A stretch of DNA of 64,000 nucleotides from Mastacembelus armatus (GCF_900324485.2 NC_046650.1:16807517-16871516); one strand, 5' to 3'. Positions 47,801 through 59,202 are shown, counted from the stretch's first letter. Numbers and translations: made by a program. Notes: a model not told the origin generated them from the sequence alone.

Positions 47801-50756
47801 CACATGTATAAGATTACTACTGCCACACCTGTGCTATTCCAACAGCAATGAGCTTGTGATTTCAGCTAAAATAGGCTTTAAATAGAAATAGTTTGTTTTT
47901 TTTTGCTTGCCCAGAGTTTGATGAGAAGACACCACTTTCTTGCCTGTGAACTAAATAGGATTATACTCTCAGCACAACAAACAACCTGCTGCGTTTGTGC
48001 TAAAGTCAGCCTGTGGTTGTGGTTTTGTGGGGGTTTGAGTGTTGGAACTGTCTCTTGGTTGGACGTAGAGGTTTTGTTAAACCTTGCTGACACTGTGAGG
48101 TTGGTGTAGCTTCATATTGTTGTGTTTCTGGTTACCGCAGTAGCATAAATACAAATACATGTAAACACAAAACATGCACCCACACCCCAACCCACACATT
48201 AATTTACTGAAGACTCGCCCTAACTAACCATAACCACTACCTTGCTAACCGCAACCCTCACCCTAACCTACTCCTAACCTTTCACTAACATTACACCGAG
48301 ACATCCCCTTAAATTCAGTGATTTACATTGTGGGCACCAGCATCTGGGCCCAGGAGGAAGCAGAGTCCCCTCAGTGAGAGTGTGTAAGCAGGTTTCAGTT
48401 GTCAAAGTGTGATTAACACCACACACGCCCACACACGTTTTACAAACTTGCTGGGCTTGAACCACATGCTACAGATACATTTCTACTTCTGTTTACGCAA
48501 CCTTGAATTTTTTTTTTTTTTTTTAAACATGCTATCTGTGGGAGCTGCATGTATGGGCTGGCCTGAAACTCTCAACTGACACCAGTTAAAAACAAGAGCT
48601 CCGAAATCCTGCTGACACTGTAAAACCACCCGTTTTACCATCCCATCATGAAGCAGAAGAACCTCGACCCACTGGAACCAGAACAAACACCTGTGCGTCA
48701 TTTGGCCACCAGCCCAGAAATTGTTGTGCTATGAATCAGGACAATGGAAATTTCCACTGTACATTCTTTATTCAGTATCTTCTCACAGGAATGCAGTTTC
48801 GCTTCAGCCCTTCCACCTTGCGCCTTGATCATGTATGACCTTATAGTGAGCTGTATTACACTGACACGGGTGAAAACGAGATTATTGGCTATGTACAGTA
48901 CTGTGCAGAGGTTTAAGGCACTTCAAATGTTTTAGATTCTCTCCACACAACACCATCAGGTGTCTGACTGATCCAAGGATCACTATGATCCTTGAGTCCA
49001 TAAAGGACTCACTATAGTTCAACTATTTTCAGAGGCAAGAAGAACCAGAGTCCTGCAGCAGATGGTCTGACCCCCACAGAGCCCTGATCTGTGGGGATCA
49101 TGTCAGTCTGGGATCATATGAAGAGACAGAAACAATGGGACAGCCCGAATCTGCAGAAGAACTGCAGCAGCTTCTCCAAGGTGCTGCAAAGACCCAGACA
49201 AAGCTACTGCAGGCCATATCAAAGAAAACTGCTGCTGGTTCAAGGGCAAAGGGGAGTGCTGCAGATACTGATTAGATTTAGGTTTGGTTCACTTTACTGC
49301 ACACAGTTAACTGATAAGTGAAAAACTATTCATGTAATTCATAGTAAAAGTGTCTACTGCGTATTTCTAGCACCTAAAGCCTTTGCACAGTACTATATAG
49401 GAAGTTAAACTGTTTAGTAGGTGTGGACTTTTTTGCATGGCTGGGTTCAGCATTTTCCTCATCTGACATCCATGCTTCAAAGTTGTTGCTATAGTGAGCA
49501 AACTTTCATTCCTTTGCCACTTTGTGATTGTAGTAGTAGCCAAATATAATATAGACTGAAATTCAGCCCTGAAAAATTACACTGGATTGACAGAAAAAGA
49601 TGTAATTATGTCAATGTTTACAATTTGCAGGCACTGACACAGAAAACTAGTGTATTTGTCTCCACTCAAAATGAGCTGAGGTTAATGTGAGTCTGCTTTG
49701 ATGGCAATTGGGTAGTAAAAACAAAATCTAGCTCCCTGGGTATTTTTGTGGTTTGGATGTTGACTTGAACTCTCAGAAACCTTAATAACTTTGCCTCTGT
49801 CTGTCTCTATGTCATAGGATTAGTAGTGACTTTACTAGAACTAATTGGTACTGTGCAGTCCTGCGATCTCTACTGTTCACACATAAAACTCGAACAGCAG
49901 GATTTGCAAGGATTGTCAAGGGACCGGTCTTATGTTTAGAATCAGATCTGTTTGTCTGTGATCATAAAAATAACACTGAACTTTTCCTTTTTAAAGCTGT
50001 ACTGATGCGTTCAAACAGGATTCATGAACATCCCAGCTCTCAGAGCCTTTATTATAACGTCAATCAAGTGACCACAGAGCGGTAAGCGTCAACAAACACA
50101 TCTTATATTCTAAATAAACCAATAGTTACACTTCAACTCATGAAAACCAAGATATGATCCCCAAATTTCCCCTCTAACCAGAAGGATTTTTAGAAAGCAA
50201 TAAACTATATAAGAAGTTACAAGAACGAAGGTTTATCTACATGTCTTAACCTGGATCTTTTTCCTCCTTTAGACATTTTGTCAGAAATTGTGAGGTAAAG
50301 GACCAAACAGCTAAAGGCAGTTCATTAAAATGACAGGAAACACGGGGTTGTGTTGTTGGAATTAAATCCCTAACCTCAGATATGAACAAAACCAAAACAG
50401 GCCTAATGCATTCCTGAAAATGTGCAGCCAACATGCAGCCAAATATACTTTGGCCTGATAAGAAGTAAAACTACCAAAGTCTGACGCAAATTCAGCTGAA
50501 CATGTGTTTGTTTGTGCGTTTCACCCTTTCCATTGCGTCCTTTAAAATAAACATAGTCTGACCTGCCAAAGCCTTAAAGACAAATACAAACATACGCTAT
50601 TCACAACGTTGCCGACAGGTCTTACATTCAACCAGAAAAGCTTATTCTAACTATTATATTAACAATAACAAACCCGTTTATTAAAAGGACAACAAATTGA
50701 TACATACCTGTATAACAAGACAGCAGAGCGGAAACGAGGAAAAGACGATAAAACAT
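44833..50756 (-). CDS. B7/butyrophilin-like type I membrane protein with a 230-residue tail
   Basis: Six minus-strand coding exons: signal 50708-50756 (MFYRLFLVSA), IgV 47201-47551, IgC part 1 46505-46703, IgC part 2 46240-46304, membrane 46013-46117 and tail 44833-45524. They sum to 1461 nt, an exact 486 codons plus stop. The IgV has DVILPCTF, VEWSKI and DAGRYRC. The IgC (VTVQCEV ... VTCRVQQPE) is interrupted by a phase-2 intron just before the second Cys. After a membrane span (LVIGIAVGSAVSLVFVCGLL) the tail has a heptad-like coiled coil (EELQIQVHIL to LQNDL), a Ser/Pro/Asn-rich middle and C-terminal tyrosines (SVCYADP, HYTVLVDV). No B30.2 domain is present. Likely a leukocyte ligand or receptor. 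An in-frame alternative acceptor at 46841 would add 46 codons. Confidence 0.87.
48225..48290. repeat. Degenerate telomere-like CCCTAA tract
   Basis: Interrupted ccctaac / cctaacc units are spread over about 65 bp. Too degenerate to be a functional telomere seed; probably a decayed satellite or interstitial tract. Confidence 0.45.
48894..49399 (+). mobile_element. Tc1/mariner-like element, internally deleted
   Basis: Inverted ends: tacagtactgtgcagaggtt on the left against the reverse complement of the right end (tatagtactgtgcaaaggct). TA lies at both edges. The middle translates to a remnant of the C-terminal part of a Tc1-type transposase (VWDHMKRQKQ resembles the family's ESVWDYMKRQKQ), while the N-terminal DNA-binding and catalytic parts are missing. 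Non-autonomous. Confidence 0.8.
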
Positions 50757-50914
50757 ATTTTCTCCACTGGGAAAAAAGAAAACATGAAAAGTTCCTGCAC
50801 CAGCAGTGCTTCGACATCTGATCAGGTGAGTGGCTGCAGTAACTGATATCAAGCTTCATTCATGCAGTGGGGTGTTCAATGTCAGTGGGAAAACTCAGAG
50901 CTTTGACTCCTCCT

Positions 50915-50974
50915 ATGTATGTAATGCTGTATATATAGTGATTACTGTCACTATAACTACAGCATTACATACAT
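50915..50974. repeat. 60-bp near-perfect palindrome upstream of the B7-like gene
   Basis: A 17-bp outer arm (atgtatgtaatgctgta) is exactly complementary to the far arm. The inner ten base pairs match at eight positions around a six-base loop (ttactg). It lies about 160 bp upstream of the B7-like start codon on the minus strand. It could be a tiny MITE or a regulatory element. Confidence 0.8.
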
Positions 50975-51125
50975 ACAGCATAATATTTAACTTTTTATTA
51001 ATTACGCAAAACAAATACACACTGGGGTCATTTAACTACCTACTTTCCTTTCATTTTAAATTCCTCCTGGTAATTTATGGGGCAAGTTATAACTAAACAT
51101 CAGGACATCTGCACCAAGTTTTTGA

Positions 51126-51150
51126 TTTTTTTTTTTTTTTTTTTTTTACA
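51126..51150. repeat. Poly(T) tract
   Basis: A run of more than 20 T residues. No retroposon body was recognised beside it. Confidence 0.8.
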
Positions 51151-51564
51151 GGGTTTGAAGTTCGGACCTGCTGAGATGATAATTGAATGTCACACAGGTA
51201 TATTGTAAAAAGGCTTAGAGCTGAGTGGAAGTTTCCGGGTCACATGCCTGCAACCATTTACAGACAAAAATTTCCACTGTTCAAAACCAGTGATGGAAAA
51301 TAACCAGTAGGCTTCCATTTACCTTTTGGACTTTCACTCTGAATACAGGACTTTTATTTGGAACAGAGGATTTTCAGACTGTGGTGTTTCTACTGTTACT
51401 GCAGTAAAGTATTTGTAGGCACTGGGTATTTCTTCCAGCACTGTTCAAACCAGTTAGGCCACAGCCTGCTGGCAGAAAGCTGAACTGCAGCTGCAGCAGA
51501 AAGTCAAGAACAAAACATTTGACAGCAGGACAGAAGAGTTTTACACTGTGCTATGATACAGTTG

Positions 51565-51672
51565 TTATCAAATAAAGCAGTTCCCAGACACATTTGTCCT
51601 CTAGAACTTTGTCTTCAGGAGGGAGTCACGTGGTCAAGAGACAAACCTACTGTCCCAGTGGTTGGACTGGAT
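51565..51672 (+). pseudogene. Orphan lectin exon fragment
   Basis: This stretch matches 60180-60285 almost base for base: the acceptor region plus the first part of the lectin exon (GSHVVKRQ, TYCPSGWTG). After 51672 the match ends, and the lectin frame hits a stop within a few codons. No signal exon or later CTLD exon accompanies it. It is a leftover of a duplicated and lost lectin gene. Confidence 0.75.
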
Positions 51673-51805
51673 TACCACAAAAATTGTGATTTTCATGGTA
51701 ATTGCTTTTCAAACTTCACAAGTGTCAAATATGATGCACATTACTGTGCAGTAATTCCTGAAAAAAGCAGAGCTTTACAACAACATCACAAGCATCAAAT
51801 AAAAT

Positions 51806-51905
51806 AAAGAGAAATGAAGCCCATGTTGCTTTGACAGCTGAGGAGGAACATACAGGCTGAGTCATCACTAGATACACATCAGAAAACCAAACTGAAATAT
51901 GGCAT
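51806..51905. repeat. Direct repeat flanking lectin gene 5 (left copy)
   Basis: About 100 bp (starting ataaagagaaatgaagccca) recurs at 54148-54250 on the other side of gene 5, with small differences. The pair brackets the gene and suggests past duplication or unequal exchange. Confidence 0.75.
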
Positions 51906-52214
51906 TTTGACTTGCACAAGAAAAACTTCTTTGCATGTTTCTTTAATGATAAAAACAAGAGGCTTAGGTTCACTATTATTGTTTTTCTAGCAATATAATT
52001 TCAACAGAGTTAATAAATCAGGCCTGTTGCACTAATGAGTTTTCACATGAGTATGAACAAACATTTCCTTTGAATTTGTACTTCGATCGCCTGTGTTTTG
52101 ACTATTCTTCCTAATAATGATATTGCAGCTTTGTGTGTTGCTGTGTCATCAGTTCCTCATTTTGTGGGAGATAAGTAACTGTATTTATGAGCTGCTCTTT
52201 GGCTTCTTCAGCAC

Positions 52215-52262
52215 CTTCGTGTGAGGCTGACACTGAGAAGGAAGAAGATAATTCTGCTGCAG
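52215..52262 (+). promoter_or_regulatory. Probable noncoding first exon of lectin gene 5
   Basis: gaggctgacactgagaagga, ending in a gcag/gtttgc donor, is shared with the 5' ends of the genes at 59.2 and 61.3 kb, where a TATA box precedes it. No clear TATA is visible here (only tatttatga at about 52180). The matching acceptor is near 52363. Confidence 0.5.
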
Positions 52263-52392
52263 GTTTGCCACAAACCCTCTGATCATCTTCCTTCTTTCCT
52301 TTAATGAACTGTCAGTCACTGTGTGAGAAGGATTCCTAACATGTATGGTTCTCTTTGCTGAAGGTAAAAATCTGTATAATCTGATCTCCACC

Positions 52393-53699
52393 ATGAAGAT
52401 GCTCGGTGTCTTTGTGCTTTGTGTCTGTGCCATGATGGATCTGACTCCAGCTGCAGGTGAGAACTGCATTAAAAACACCAAGATGGTTTGTATGTATTGG
52501 TCTGTATGCAGAGAGAGAAACTAAGTCAATAACTGCTGTGTCCAACTATCCAGATCTTCCAGAAGCAAAGGATGAAAACGATCAAACAGGTCAGTGAGAC
52601 TAAAATATGACAAATCATAAAATCTGAAGGGGATGGAACCAGAAATTCCACTCATATTATTAACGTTGTTCATAATAAAACAAGTATCACTGACTGACAG
52701 TGTGTACAGCTGTTGTTTTGGTTTTACTTCACATTACACAGTGAATACTATATATCAATGTAATGAACTGATTATTAAATAGTCTGTATTTGTCCTCAGC
52801 AAGGAGCCACCTGGTCAAGAGGTTCATGTTTTGGTCTCGCTACAGGAACCGTTTATTCCATTACATTCCAAGACCCCTGACTTGGGCTGAAGCTGAGGTA
52901 AAATCACTGAGTTTATTCTTTTTACACTGATTTGAACACTTAGTTAACTGGACTCCTCTTTTGGCCCTGCTTACTGCTATTGCTCCTCTCTGGGCCACTT
53001 CACACTGTTATTCTCCACTGCAGAGAAACTGCCAGTCCATGGGTGGAAACCTGGCATCAGTGCATAACATTTGGGAGTATCATGAAATTCAGAAGGTGAT
53101 AATGACTGCCAGTCATGACTACAAACAAACATGGATTGGAGGCTCTAATGCACAACAGGTATTTTATGAATCATTACTCATTTGTTGGGTATGTAATAAC
53201 CATTCCTAATTCTTAATCTATTTAATTTTCTCATCTAGAACAATGTTTGGCTCTGGAGTGATGGCACAGTTTTCCACTATTCAAACTGGTGTCCCGGAGA
53301 GCCGAGTAATTTTCGGCGCCAGCAGCACTGTTTGCAGATGAATTATTCAGGTAAATCCAAAACCTCTGAGCCTTATTCAGTGAGTGTTTTAAATGATGAA
53401 GGCTAAAAAAAGAGTTGGAAATAAAGCCTGTCTCAATTAGAAAGTCCCATGTTCATTTGTTGTTTGCAATGTGCAATATTATATCATTTATAGCAGAATT
53501 AAACATATTTTAACTCGTGGAAATATGTGTGGTGATGATTTAAATACCAATTCCCCTGTTCCTCGAGATAAACTGGTCTCAGTAAACACTTCTATGTAGC
53601 ACTGACTGGCTGCTGTGCCTTGTACTTACAGCTCAGAAGTGCTGGGATGATCTAGAATGTTACGGTCATCGTCCATCTGTCTGCGCCAAGAAAGTATAG
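52393..53699 (+). CDS. Secreted C-type lectin-like gene 5 (type II AFP-like cysteine pair)
   Basis: Six coding exons: 52393-52456, 52554-52589, 52800-52897, 53024-53158, 53239-53350 and 53632-53699. They total 513 nt, encoding 170 residues. A signal peptide (MKMLGVFVLC) is followed by a short acidic exon (DLPEAKDENDQT) absent from lectins 1-4, then the CTLD. The N-terminal hairpin has lost both usual cysteines (FMFWSRYRNRLFHYIP where relatives have CPSGW and RCF). A new pair appears at NWCPGEPSN and KCWDD, as in type II antifreeze proteins. EPSN replaces QPDN, so galactose binding is unlikely. The 3' UTR (about 53850-54050) is nearly identical to that of lectins 1-4. AATAAA is at 54022-54027. 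Confidence 0.9.
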
Positions 53700-54147
53700 T
53701 GATACCTGGACTGGAACAGAGGCTTCAAGTACCCGTCAGAGACCACCTGAAACATTGAGAGATTTGTTACTGCTTATCTTTACACACTCACCTGCATTTG
53801 TATTATCAGACTCATTCATAAGATGAAGGTTTTATACCTTGTTTTATTTCTTTTCTATGGCTGTAACGCTACTTAAGGAAGGAAGAGACAAGTAACATAA
53901 ACAGGAGCTGGACTGTCTCTGAGGTTTTGTGCCTTTAATAAGAGCAGACTGTGTTATGGAAAGAATGCTTTGAGCTCAACTTTATTCTGCAGTCTGACTC
54001 TTCTTTCTTGGCTCATGCCAAAATAAAAGTCTATCAGTATTGAAACCATTTGGTCTGTGTTAATAAACTCATTTTTACAGTTCTTTTTCTTTTTTTTTTT
54101 TAACCAAATACCAAACGCCTCAAGGTATAATCCTATTTAAAAATAAA

Positions 54148-54250
54148 ATAAAGAGAAATGAAGCCCATGTTGCTTTGACAGCTGAAGAGGAACATACAGG
54201 CTGAGTCATCACTAGATACACATCAGAAAACCAAACTGAACTGAAATATG
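54148..54250. repeat. Direct repeat flanking lectin gene 5 (right copy)
   Basis: Partner of 51806-51905. Confidence 0.75.
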
Positions 54251-54659
54251 TCATTTAACAGATTGACTTCCGCAAGAAAAACTTATTACATGTCAACGAT
54301 CAACAGCAGAAGCTTATAAAAAACAAAAACTTTTTTTCCTTCTCAGAATTCAGAGTTTAAAGTCACTGGTGTTTTTCAAGTGCACTGTTCTAACAGCTTA
54401 GAAAAACTGTGTTTGTTGATATTTGTAACTTTGGTAAAGATCAGATCACATTTATGACCAACCCTTGCAGAAAACACAGGAACTGCAAATGCTGTCATTA
54501 CTTGTTTTTCTAAATACATGACTCTATGAGGTTGTGAGCAAAATACCAGACAACAACTTCAAATTTGACACAGTTAGCACAATCTGACAATTCTACAGTG
54601 TTTTCTTTCATGAAATGGTCCAGGCTGCTTTCAAAATAAACATTTAGTTTCTCAGTGGC

Positions 54660-54745
54660 CACTTTTTCTGCAAATGTAACTCTTCTTTTATGTTTCATGC
54701 AAAAAATAAGTCATCAGCATTGAAACAACCTGGTCTGTGAGTGTT
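54660..54745 (+). pseudogene. Relic of a lectin 3' UTR and polyadenylation region
   Basis: The segment from aactcttctttt through catcagcattgaaacaacctg aligns with the common end of the lectin genes (gactcttctttc ... tatcagcattgaaaccagtt), but the polyadenylation signal is altered and no CTLD exon precedes it. This is the end of a decayed lectin copy. Confidence 0.55.
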
Positions 54746-56675
54746 ACCTTTGTTTTCTTTAAGGATTTAAATTCTCTGCGTCTCATAATAATGCCAGTAA
54801 AGTAAAATCATTTATATTATGTTGCACACTTTTTAAGTTGATACATATCTTGCTTAGAGAAGACAAACTTTTCACTGACTTCCTGTAGTTGCAGGACATC
54901 TCTCTAAAGTTCCTGTCATAGAGCAATAAAAACTGCAGGAGACTCATCTGTCCACAAGGTGGTGCTGCAGTTATCTTTGTCAGCTCTCTCTCTACATGAC
55001 ACAAACGATTTATTTTGCATTTCCAACAGCTAATATGAGCTGACAGCAAACCTGAAGAACTGTGGTATAATGTGTTCAAATGATCATTGTTTTTAAAGTC
55101 TCTTACCCACCACTACATGAGTCCAACAGATAGTAAGTATATGTGATTTCTCTTAATTGCCCCTCTGAAGTGTGTTCCTGGGCTTTACTGATCATCCCTT
55201 CTGGAAAATTAGAAGTCTAAAATATTTTATTATCCATGATATCTTTATGATTCTTTTTCATTATGTGTTTTGTTTTGGAGCTCCTGTGAAGCTCCAGACC
55301 AGATCCAGAATTGTTACATAACAGTGAACTGAACTGAACTGAACTCAGGCTAAGTAAGAAAACATGTGCTGGCAGGACAAAACTGATGTTGAGTAAACGT
55401 GACATAAAAGCAGAGCCAGCGACAAAAGGGAAATTATACCATATATGGTAAATAATTGGGGGAGATTGACAAGTCTTCCAACACGGGAGAAACCTCCCTA
55501 TGTTGTTTAGGAGGGGCTCTTTCAGAAAAGGAGATTCAGGGCTCTTTGTCAAGATCATTGGCTGATACATATCACTTTCTGCAAAGGGTGTGGTCGGAGA
55601 TTTTTCATTTTAAATTTTCCTTTTGTTTCTCTGCATTTCATCTGTAAATCCATTTTTTATTTTTTATCAATTTTTCCCGATTTACCGGACCCTGACCTTT
55701 TCTTGAGTTAATACAAGGATTATTGAACTCTTAATCCTAGGTTTACTTATTTTTATATGCGAAGAAACGGCATCGATCCACGCAGGTTCTTTCCAGCGTC
55801 TACGAGGGCCCGTGGGGCGAGGTTGACACCTCTTTGTGGCATGGCTGCACATGCGCACACACCGCACAGACATAAATGAAAACACTTATACCATTATTTT
55901 AACTCAAGACCAGACAAACCAAATTATTGTTCCAAAAACCGTTCAGCAGATACATGGGCTGCAGCCCAAAAAAATAAAAAAATTATTTGTGGGATTTGGT
56001 ATACTCATTTAACTTCATCTTCTGATTAATAATCAGATTATATTAGGTAACTGTGTCCATCTGTCCTATAAAGGGACTGATAGGTGACAACTGTCATGCT
56101 GCAGAAGGATTTGCCTACAAAGTAAACAACACTCTGTCCAAACATGTTTCCTCTATGCTGTGGCATGATAAGGAGCAGGATGTGGGGACAGTTGGAGCAC
56201 GGGGCAGCAGGGGTGATCCTCTACCTGTGCTGATTTAGCTGTTTCAGAGGAATAAATTACTGTAGTGATGGGAATTTTCCTCCTTTCCTTCCCACCCCCA
56301 CTGCTCACACAAATTACAGTAAAGCCACAGGATCACAGAGTTTAAGGTCCTCTAAACATGCATTGTTATTTGACTATTGGCCAGTTGCAAATTTGGCATG
56401 GCACTGTGGCCAACTTTATAATAAAAGCTGTATTGATGCTGATTTAGCTTCAGCATGTATGTTGTTGTACCTGCTGTACAGCCTGCAGTACACGCACCTG
56501 TCCACACGACGTCACTGTGTTAACTTCATCAGGGGGAAATATCCAACTACAGAGGAAGAGAAACACACGAAGATGTCATTAAAAAATCATTTTTGTGCTT
56601 TCTGTCAAGTTTCAATAAAAGTCAAAATTCATTAAATCTCATTTTTATGGTACATTTACAGCAAAATTGCAGAGC
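54746..56675. other. Gene-poor interval
   Basis: No coding exon is supported. At 56050-56145 there is a copy of the sequence lying upstream of lectin gene 6 (58990-59085: tccatctgtcct, gtcatgct-cagaaggatttg, aagtaaacaacac), a further relic of duplication of that gene's 5' flank. Confidence 0.5.
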
Positions 56676-57410
56676 ATAGGGTGACATATAAAAGGAGGCA
56701 GCAGCACACAAGTTGATTACATCTTGTGCAGACGTTCCAACCTGAAAGAGATCAGTGACTGCAAAGTAGTGGCTGGGGAGAGTGTAGCCAGACAGCATAG
56801 GATGGTGGTGTGTAGGATACTGACTCTGGTGGTGGAGAAGATGAAGAGGACAAGGGCAGAGCAGAGGATCAAGTGGTGGAAGTTGAAAAAGGAAGAGTGT
56901 TGTGTGGCTTTCAGGGAGGAGCTGAAACAGGCTCTGGGGGGTCAGGAGGTTCTTCCAGATGACTTGACAGCTACAGTCCAGATCAAGAGTGTGTTAAGAG
57001 GAAAAGGTTAGCTAAGAAGAAATGGGACACAGAGGACAGAAGAGAACAGACAGGAGGACAGGGAGATGCAGCTTAAAGTTAAGGATGGATAGGATCAGGA
57101 ATGAGGACATCAGAGGGACAGCTCATGTTAGATGGTTTGGAGAAAAAGCCAGAGAAGCCAGATTGAGATGGTTTGGACATGTTCAGAGGAGGGACAGTGA
57201 ATACATTGGTAAAAGGATGCTGAGGTTAGAGCTGCCAGGAAGGAGGCCTAGAGGAAGACCAAAGAGGAGGTTCTTGGATGTAGTGAAGGAGGACATGAGG
57301 ATAGTTGGGGTGGGTGAGGAGGATACAGAGGATAGGGTTAAATGGAGGCAGATGATTGGCTGTGGAGACCCCTGAAGGGAGCAGCCCAAAGGAGGAGAAG
57401 AAGAATAGAC
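56676..57410 (+). mobile_element. RTE-like LINE, internally deleted
   Basis: The left part translates to the end of the endonuclease and linker (CRRSNLKEISDCKVVAGESV, RIKWWKLKKEECCVAF). The right part translates to the element's C terminus (LRWFGHVQRRDSEYIGKRML, GRRPRGRPKRR, ending CGDP). The reverse transcriptase between them is missing and the linker region is frameshifted. The clade assignment rests on remembered family sequence. Confidence 0.75.
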
Positions 57411-57599
57411 ACTGTAGATCTACAGCCTTGTCTGTTATAACTAGTGACAACAGCAGTTTCCCTGCAGCAGTCAGCAAGAGGAAAAATGAAACATGACAAA
57501 CAGAAAAGCAAAAATCTATGTTAACTGTAAATAACAGTTATCTGCTTACCTGAATTTCCCCCATGGGGGATGAATAAACTATCTACCTGTGCTAATTAG

Positions 57600-58270
57600 A
57601 AAAAACAATGAGTTTTTCAAGCTAACTGACCAGAGCTAACTGTTTAGCTAGCTACAGGTTGGCTGGGTTAGCTAAATATGCTAGCTGAGCTAACCGCCTT
57701 TCAAAAACTAATATTACACTTAACTTTTACACCGTCGAAAAAAAATATTAAACACGATTTAAAGCTCCCACTAAGCAACACCACTACTGGGAGTACTGGT
57801 TTTGGATGACCTGGACATTTTACGAGGTTTTATCGCACCAAACGTCCGTCGCTAATAACCGTTACTCCCGTTAGCAGCCGGTTAGCCGCTGATGCTAATC
57901 GATGTTAGCGCTCCAATAGCCCGCGAACTGCAGATGCTAATCGCTAGCTAACGCTTCCAGCACATAGACACATCCCACACTCGCATGTACCGTCAGGCTG
58001 AAATTACAGCGTCACCGCCACATAAAACAGATGTTTAGCCTGAGGTGACTGGTTCTTGTCGACAAACAAACCCCCTTTATGTAGCTCTCACCTGTGGAAA
58101 ACACATTTACGAGCCAGTTTGGCCCCGCTGCTGTGACCGCTGCCATGCCCGGGAGCTAAACCGAGTGTACTCCCCCCCCCCGCCCGCTTATATAGCAGGT
58201 CGGTGCCGGCTATTTCGAGTGTGTTTGCGGGCTAACGGTGAGCTAATCTGGGCCATAGATACACCCTGTT
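57600..58270. promoter_or_regulatory. GCTAAC-rich, relatively CpG-rich stretch; possible promoter of an unseen transcript
   Basis: The motif gctaac/gttagc recurs many times and CG dinucleotides are much denser than in the flanks (for example ccgcgaac and a ccccccccccgcccgc run near 58172). Similar sequence is common near teleost promoters. No downstream exon was recognised on either strand. Two AATAAA-like signals occur near 58458 and 58477. Confidence 0.3.
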
Positions 58271-59202
58271 GACTTTCTTCACATTAATGTTGGTTTAATT
58301 CTGCTGACTTCTTATACAGACTTATTTTCCAGTCACAGGTTCATAGGTGTACATACCCCTGGTGATTTAAGATAGGACAGGATTTAGTTTTTGTTGTGAC
58401 TTTGAAGGAATGGCCTTTTAACCTCTTATCTGCTAAGGGCCCAGCAGCTCTCTACAATAAAATCTACTCTGTAAATAAAGGTTGGAAAAATATTTAACAT
58501 GGATGTGTCTTTATGGCTCATTCACACTCACATCTCTGATCACAACTGATCCAAAGTCAGAGGACATGTTAAAAATGTCACTGTGTCTGGGCCAACATTA
58601 AAATAATTCATTTAAAAAAACTATAATAAAATGAGGTAATGGACACAAACACCCCTACCCTGTTTATTTAAAGAAACAACAAACATTTAGGGTCTGTTGA
58701 TGTAGTTTTCTTTTTTAGCAGTTTGTGATTTCGAGTTAATTTGTGTCTCTTTGTATTGTAGTTGTTCTGAATCCATGAAATTGTTTTCTGTTTTCTGCAT
58801 CTCCCCATGGGGCCCTTGACCTCCCTGTCTCCTGGGTCTGTGCCCAATAGGCCTGTTCAGGGATCCTCCCATGGCTGGAGCACTTCACACAAGGTCAGTA
58901 ATAAAGTTCTGCTTATAATTTTAGCAAAACAAAAATTCTGTAATATTGAAATCTACTACTATTATCAATTTGATCTTCTGGTTAACACCTACATCCATCT
59001 GTCCTGTAAAGGGAGTCATGGGTGACACCTGTCATGCTCCAGAAGGATTTGCCTTCAAAGTAAACAACACTGTAGAACCAGATGTTGTATGGAGAACACT
59101 GATAAGCCTCTATACTGTTGCATGATAATTAAATGACCGTTTTTTTAATAATTAACAAATACTAGGGCGGAGTAGCATGTGATGAACAGTCATAACTCAG
59201 TA

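Larger units (their letters stand above)
47560..50707 (-). other. Intron 1 of the B7-like gene
   Basis: This 3.15-kb intron separates the signal and IgV exons. It contains a Tc1-like transposon remnant (48894-49399), a degenerate CCCTAA-like tract (about 48225-48290) and a poly(T) run near 48509. No further exon of the gene was recognised here. Confidence 0.75.

Noticed and set aside
48225-48290. Interstitial telomere marking a chromosome fusion
   Set aside because: The CCCTAA units are too degenerate and the tract too short. It lies inside an intron of an apparently intact gene.
49091-49321. 76-codon plus-strand frame as a host gene
   Set aside because: It is the remnant of a Tc1-type transposase between matching inverted ends.
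57022-57375. 117-codon frame ending in CGDP as a host gene
   Set aside because: Its RWFGHVQRR and RGRPKRR motifs are those of the C-terminal end of a LINE, and the endonuclease end of the same element lies just upstream.
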